Assembly (NCBI GenBank): GCA_022447585.1
Contig: JAKVAR010000006.1
Location: forward strand, 558,001-622,000
DNA from: Crocinitomicaceae bacterium
GTDB lineage: Bacteria; Bacteroidota; Bacteroidia; Flavobacteriales_D; Crocinitomicaceae
Length of the DNA stretch: 64,000 nucleotides
Reading direction: 5' to 3'
The position numbers and the translations under genes were made by a program. The notes beneath the pieces are model-generated. The model saw only the letters and a program-made list of their open reading frames with translations, was not told the origin of the DNA and searched no databases. The number at the start of each line of letters is the position of its first letter. The stretch's first letter is position 1. Shown piece after piece: positions 61,104 to 64,000 of the stretch.

Positions 61104-63830
61104 TTAAGCTTTTACTTTTGCGTAAGCGAATAATTCATTGAATAAACGCCCTAATCTTCTTTTGTGAAGATCATGAGATCCTTCCGCCGCCGCCGCAGAT
61201 GGGTAACGACAAATCCCGATTAAATTATGCGCCCTTAACTGCATCGCCATATAAGTCCATGCCCCCATATTTGCTGGTTCTTCTTGTGCCCAAATCAAGT
61301 TCTTAGCATTCTTATATTTTGCAAGAATTTCATCAATTTGAGTTTTTGGAAGCGGGTACAATTGTTCTATACGTACAAAGGCCATATTTTGAGCACCTAA
61401 TTCTTCTGCTTTTTCGGTTGCTTCATAATAGAATTTCCCTGAACAGAATACAACAGTATCGATGTTCTCTACTTTTGCATGAGCATCATCAATAACTTCT
61501 TGGAAATTTCCGTTGGCCATAGAGTCTAATGTTGATGTAGCTTTTGGATGGCGCAACAACATCTTAGGAGAGAAAACAACTAACGGCTTTCTAAAGTCAC
61601 GTTTCATTTGTCTTCTTAACAAATGGAAATGATTGGCTGGAGTAGAGGTATTAACTACTTGGATGTTTAAGTCTGCGCATTGCTGTAAGAAACGTTCCAT
61701 GCGACCACTAGAGTGCTCAGCACCTTGTCCTTCGTAACCGTGAGGCAATAACATTACCAACCCACTTTGAGTTGACCATTTATCTTCACCAGCAGTGATA
61801 AATTGATCAACCATAATTTGAGCCCCATTGTAGAAGTCACCGAATTGTGCTTCCCAAATAGTTAAACCATTTGGACAAGCAAGTGAATATCCATATTCAT
61901 ATCCAAGCACTCCATACTCAGATAAAAAGGAGTTATAAATTGTAAATGGCGCTTGATTTTTAGATAAGTTGTTTAAAGTAACAACCTCTTCCTCAGTGTC
62001 TTCTGTTTTTACAACAGCATGACGGTGAGAGAATGTTCCTCGTTCCACGTCTTGTCCAGAAATACGAACAGGATGTCCTTCATCTAAAAGTGTCGCATAA
62101 GCTAACATTTCCGCAGCACCCCAATCTAACCTGTCCTCTTTAATAGAATTCAGTCTATCCTTAAATATTTTAGAGATTTTTCTGAAGTACTTTTTGCCCT
62201 CTGGAAGCGTTGCTAGCTTTTCTCCAAGGTCTTCCAATTTCTTTTTATCTACTCCAGTAGCCGGAGAGGTAATAAAATCTTCTGATTTACCAGGGCGATA
62301 ACCTTCCCAAGCATCACTTAAGAAATCATAAACTAATGCTTTATCTTGCTTACGAGATTCGGCGAATTCCGATTCAAGGTAATCATTGAATTCTTCAGTT
62401 AATTTCTTCGCGTCATCCTTGGTCATAACTCCTTCAGAAACCAATTGACTTAAGTAAATGTCCTTTGGATTAGGATGCTTAGAGATTAAACTATATAAAT
62501 TTGGCTGTGTGAACTTAGGCTCATCACCTTCGTTGTGACCATACTTCCTATATCCTAATAAATCGATAAAAATGTCACTGTTAAAGTGTTGACGATATTC
62601 CATCGCCATTTCCATTACTTGTACAACTGCTTCAATATCATCACCATTTACGTGAAAGACAGGGCATAAAGTAGTTTTTGCTACATCAGTGCAATAAGTT
62701 GAAGAACGGCCATCTAAATAGTTAGTTGTAAATCCGACCTGATTATTTGTAACAATGTGTATTGTTCCTCCAGTTTTATACCCATCTAATTGGGCCATTT
62801 GTATAGTTTCATAAACAACACCTTGACCTGCAATTGCAGCATCACCATGTATCAACACGGGACAAACTTTTTTATTATCGCTTTTTAAAACTTGATCAAC
62901 TTTAGCTCTTGCAATTCCTTCAACTACTGGATTTACAGCCTCTAGGTGAGAAGGGTTTGGCGATAAAGTAAGTACGATATCCTTGCCGTTTTTAGATTTG
63001 ACAAAAGATGTAAAACCTTGGTGATACTTAACATCACCATCAAAACGCTCACCAATTTCAAATTCTTTCCCTTCAAATTCAGAGAAGATATCTTTTGGGC
63101 GTTTTTCAAATATGTTTGTCAGTGTATTTAAACGACCTCTATGTGCCATTCCTACAACAAACTGTTCAACGCCGATATCCGAACCCTTTTGAACAAGAGT
63201 GTCTAGGGCTGGAATTAGCGCTTCTAATCCTTCAACAGAGAATCGTTTTTGACCAACGAATTTCTTACCAAGGAAAGACTCAAATCCAGTTGCTTGATTT
63301 AACTTTTTGTAAATCTCAATTTTACGATTTGCATCATATTGAGGTCTGTTCTTTAATTCTATGGCGTTTTTAAACCATTGAATATGATTTGGCTCACGCA
63401 TGTACATATACTCAATCCCAATAGATTGACAATATGTTTCTTCGAGATCCTTAATGATATCGCGAAGCGTTGCTGGACCGATACCAATTTCTTCTCCCGC
63501 TTGAAAAACCATGTCCATATCGCTTTCTTCTAAACCAAAGTTTGCAATATCGAGAGACGGGGTATAAGTTCTTCTATCTCGAACAGGGTTTGTTTTTGTG
63601 AAAAGGTGACCACGATTTCTATAACCGTCGATCAAGTTTATCACTTTAAATTCTTTTTGGAAATTCTCAGGAATTTCTCCTCCATCTTTGAAGTTTGTTC
63701 GAGCGAAGTCAAATCCTTCAAAGAATTTTCTCCATCCGAGGTCAACACTCTCAGGGTCTTGCATGTACGATTTGTACAGATGGTCTATAGCGTTTACATC
63801 CGCGTTACCAACATATGATACTTTATCCAT
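61104..63830 (-). CDS. sucA: 2-Oxoglutarate dehydrogenase E1 component
   Basis: 908 residues. The N-terminal segment (AIDHLYKSYMQDPESVD) is typical of OGDH E1. TPP-binding parts: GMAHRGRLNTL, LIHGDAAIAGQGVVYETIQM with GDA, NNQVGFTT, ANMGAWTYM. The C-terminal transketolase-like parts include LLPHGYEGQGAEHSSGRMER. It decarboxylates 2-oxoglutarate and passes the succinyl group to SucB. First gene of the sucAB operon. Confidence 0.97.
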   Translation of the reverse strand: MDKVSYVGNADVNAIDHLYKSYMQDPESVDLGWRKFFEGFDFARTNFKDGGEIPENFQKEFKVINLIDGYRNRGHLFTKTNPVRDRRTYTPSLDIANFGLEESDMDMVFQAGEEIGIGPATLRDIIKDLEETYCQSIGIEYMYMREPNHIQWFKNAIELKNRPQYDANRKIEIYKKLNQATGFESFLGKKFVGQKRFSVEGLEALIPALDTLVQKGSDIGVEQFVVGMAHRGRLNTLTNIFEKRPKDIFSEFEGKEFEIGERFDGDVKYHQGFTSFVKSKNGKDIVLTLSPNPSHLEAVNPVVEGIARAKVDQVLKSDNKKVCPVLIHGDAAIAGQGVVYETIQMAQLDGYKTGGTIHIVTNNQVGFTTNYLDGRSSTYCTDVAKTTLCPVFHVNGDDIEAVVQVMEMAMEYRQHFNSDIFIDLLGYRKYGHNEGDEPKFTQPNLYSLISKHPNPKDIYLSQLVSEGVMTKDDAKKLTEEFNDYLESEFAESRKQDKALVYDFLSDAWEGYRPGKSEDFITSPATGVDKKKLEDLGEKLATLPEGKKYFRKISKIFKDRLNSIKEDRLDWGAAEMLAYATLLDEGHPVRISGQDVERGTFSHRHAVVKTEDTEEEVVTLNNLSKNQAPFTIYNSFLSEYGVLGYEYGYSLACPNGLTIWEAQFGDFYNGAQIMVDQFITAGEDKWSTQSGLVMLLPHGYEGQGAEHSSGRMERFLQQCADLNIQVVNTSTPANHFHLLRRQMKRDFRKPLVVFSPKMLLRHPKATSTLDSMANGNFQEVIDDAHAKVENIDTVVFCSGKFYYEATEKAEELGAQNMAFVRIEQLYPLPKTQIDEILAKYKNAKNLIWAQEEPANMGAWTYMAMQLRAHNLIGICRYPSAAAAEGSHDLHKRRLGRLFNELFAYAKVKA

Positions 63831-63859
63831 TATTTCTTGTGCACAGTTTTATGGAATCC

Positions 63860-63867
63860 CAAATTTA
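63860..63867 (-). promoter_or_regulatory. Promoter -7 element TAAATTTG for sucAB
   Basis: TAAATTTG on the minus strand fits TAnnTTTG, 29 bases before the sucA ATG. A -33 TTG is not evident. Confidence 0.5.
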
Positions 63868-64000
63868 GACAATTTGAACACTTACCACCATTAGAATCTC
63901 GAAAAATGACCAATAATCTGTTAGTTTTTTAAAATTAGTGCTCAAAATAGAGTTTTTCCGAGAGTTTACTTAGTACTAAGTACTTAATTTAACCGCTTTA

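Overview
The window looks like a chromosomal segment of a member of the Bacteroidota, most likely order Flavobacteriales (Crocinitomicaceae/Cryomorphaceae-like; this placement is inference from gene content). The DNA is AT-rich. Start codons mostly follow A-rich leaders without a clear Shine-Dalgarno sequence. Bacteroidota-type promoters (TTG about 20 bases before TAnnTTTG) recur. There are Type IX secretion C-terminal signatures, SusC-like TonB receptors, a LytTR two-component pair and a grasp-with-spasm peptide cluster.

Layout. 1-4494 (minus) is a ribosomally made peptide (RiPP) cluster: a GG-leader precursor, a TPR lipoprotein, an ATP-grasp ligase, an unknown 74-residue protein, a SPASM-domain maturase and the start of a C39-peptidase ABC exporter that runs off the left edge. 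A strong hairpin terminator lies between the precursor gene and the rest. A tRNA-Leu(CAA) follows. 5169-11687 (plus) holds hutI, a TraB/GumN protein, a DUF4143 protein with altered Walker motifs, and an AddB-like nuclease. 11923-19221 is mixed housekeeping: a LysE exporter, a MORN-type repeat protein, MarC, PurN, an iodotyrosine-deiodinase-like flavoprotein, and the acpP-fabF-rnc block. 19308-26744 holds an M48 protease, two tandem paralogous outer-membrane-type proteins, a Type IX cargo protein, YraN and an RsuA/RluB pseudouridine synthase. 26767-34662 holds a TonB receptor next to an oligopeptide-binding lipoprotein, methylmalonyl-CoA epimerase, a HAD phosphatase, a YceI lipoprotein and a cyclase-family hydrolase. 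35065-42140 holds the LytTR pair, leuS and a DUF3108 protein.

42270-51690 is a probable iron-handling locus. On the minus strand it reads imelysin, di-heme oxidoreductase, DUF4856 lipoprotein, second imelysin, HTTM membrane protein, TonB receptor; a cytochrome-b561-like gene diverges from it. Two near-identical promoter/operator units (a palindrome overlapping the -33 box) lie upstream of the first imelysin and the DUF4856 gene. 52114-59295 holds lepA, an ECF sigma factor paired with a membrane protein that joins an anti-sigma-like N-terminus to a c-type cytochrome domain, and a membrane-anchored MutS-family ATPase. The window ends with sucA-sucB (2-oxoglutarate dehydrogenase E1/E2).

The three parts most worth following up are the RiPP cluster, the ECF sigma/anti-sigma-cytochrome pair and the duplicated operator in the iron locus. 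A 64-base intergenic repeat (two copies, 57/64 identical) also follows directly on terminators in two places. No CRISPR array, rRNA, transposase or phage gene was seen.
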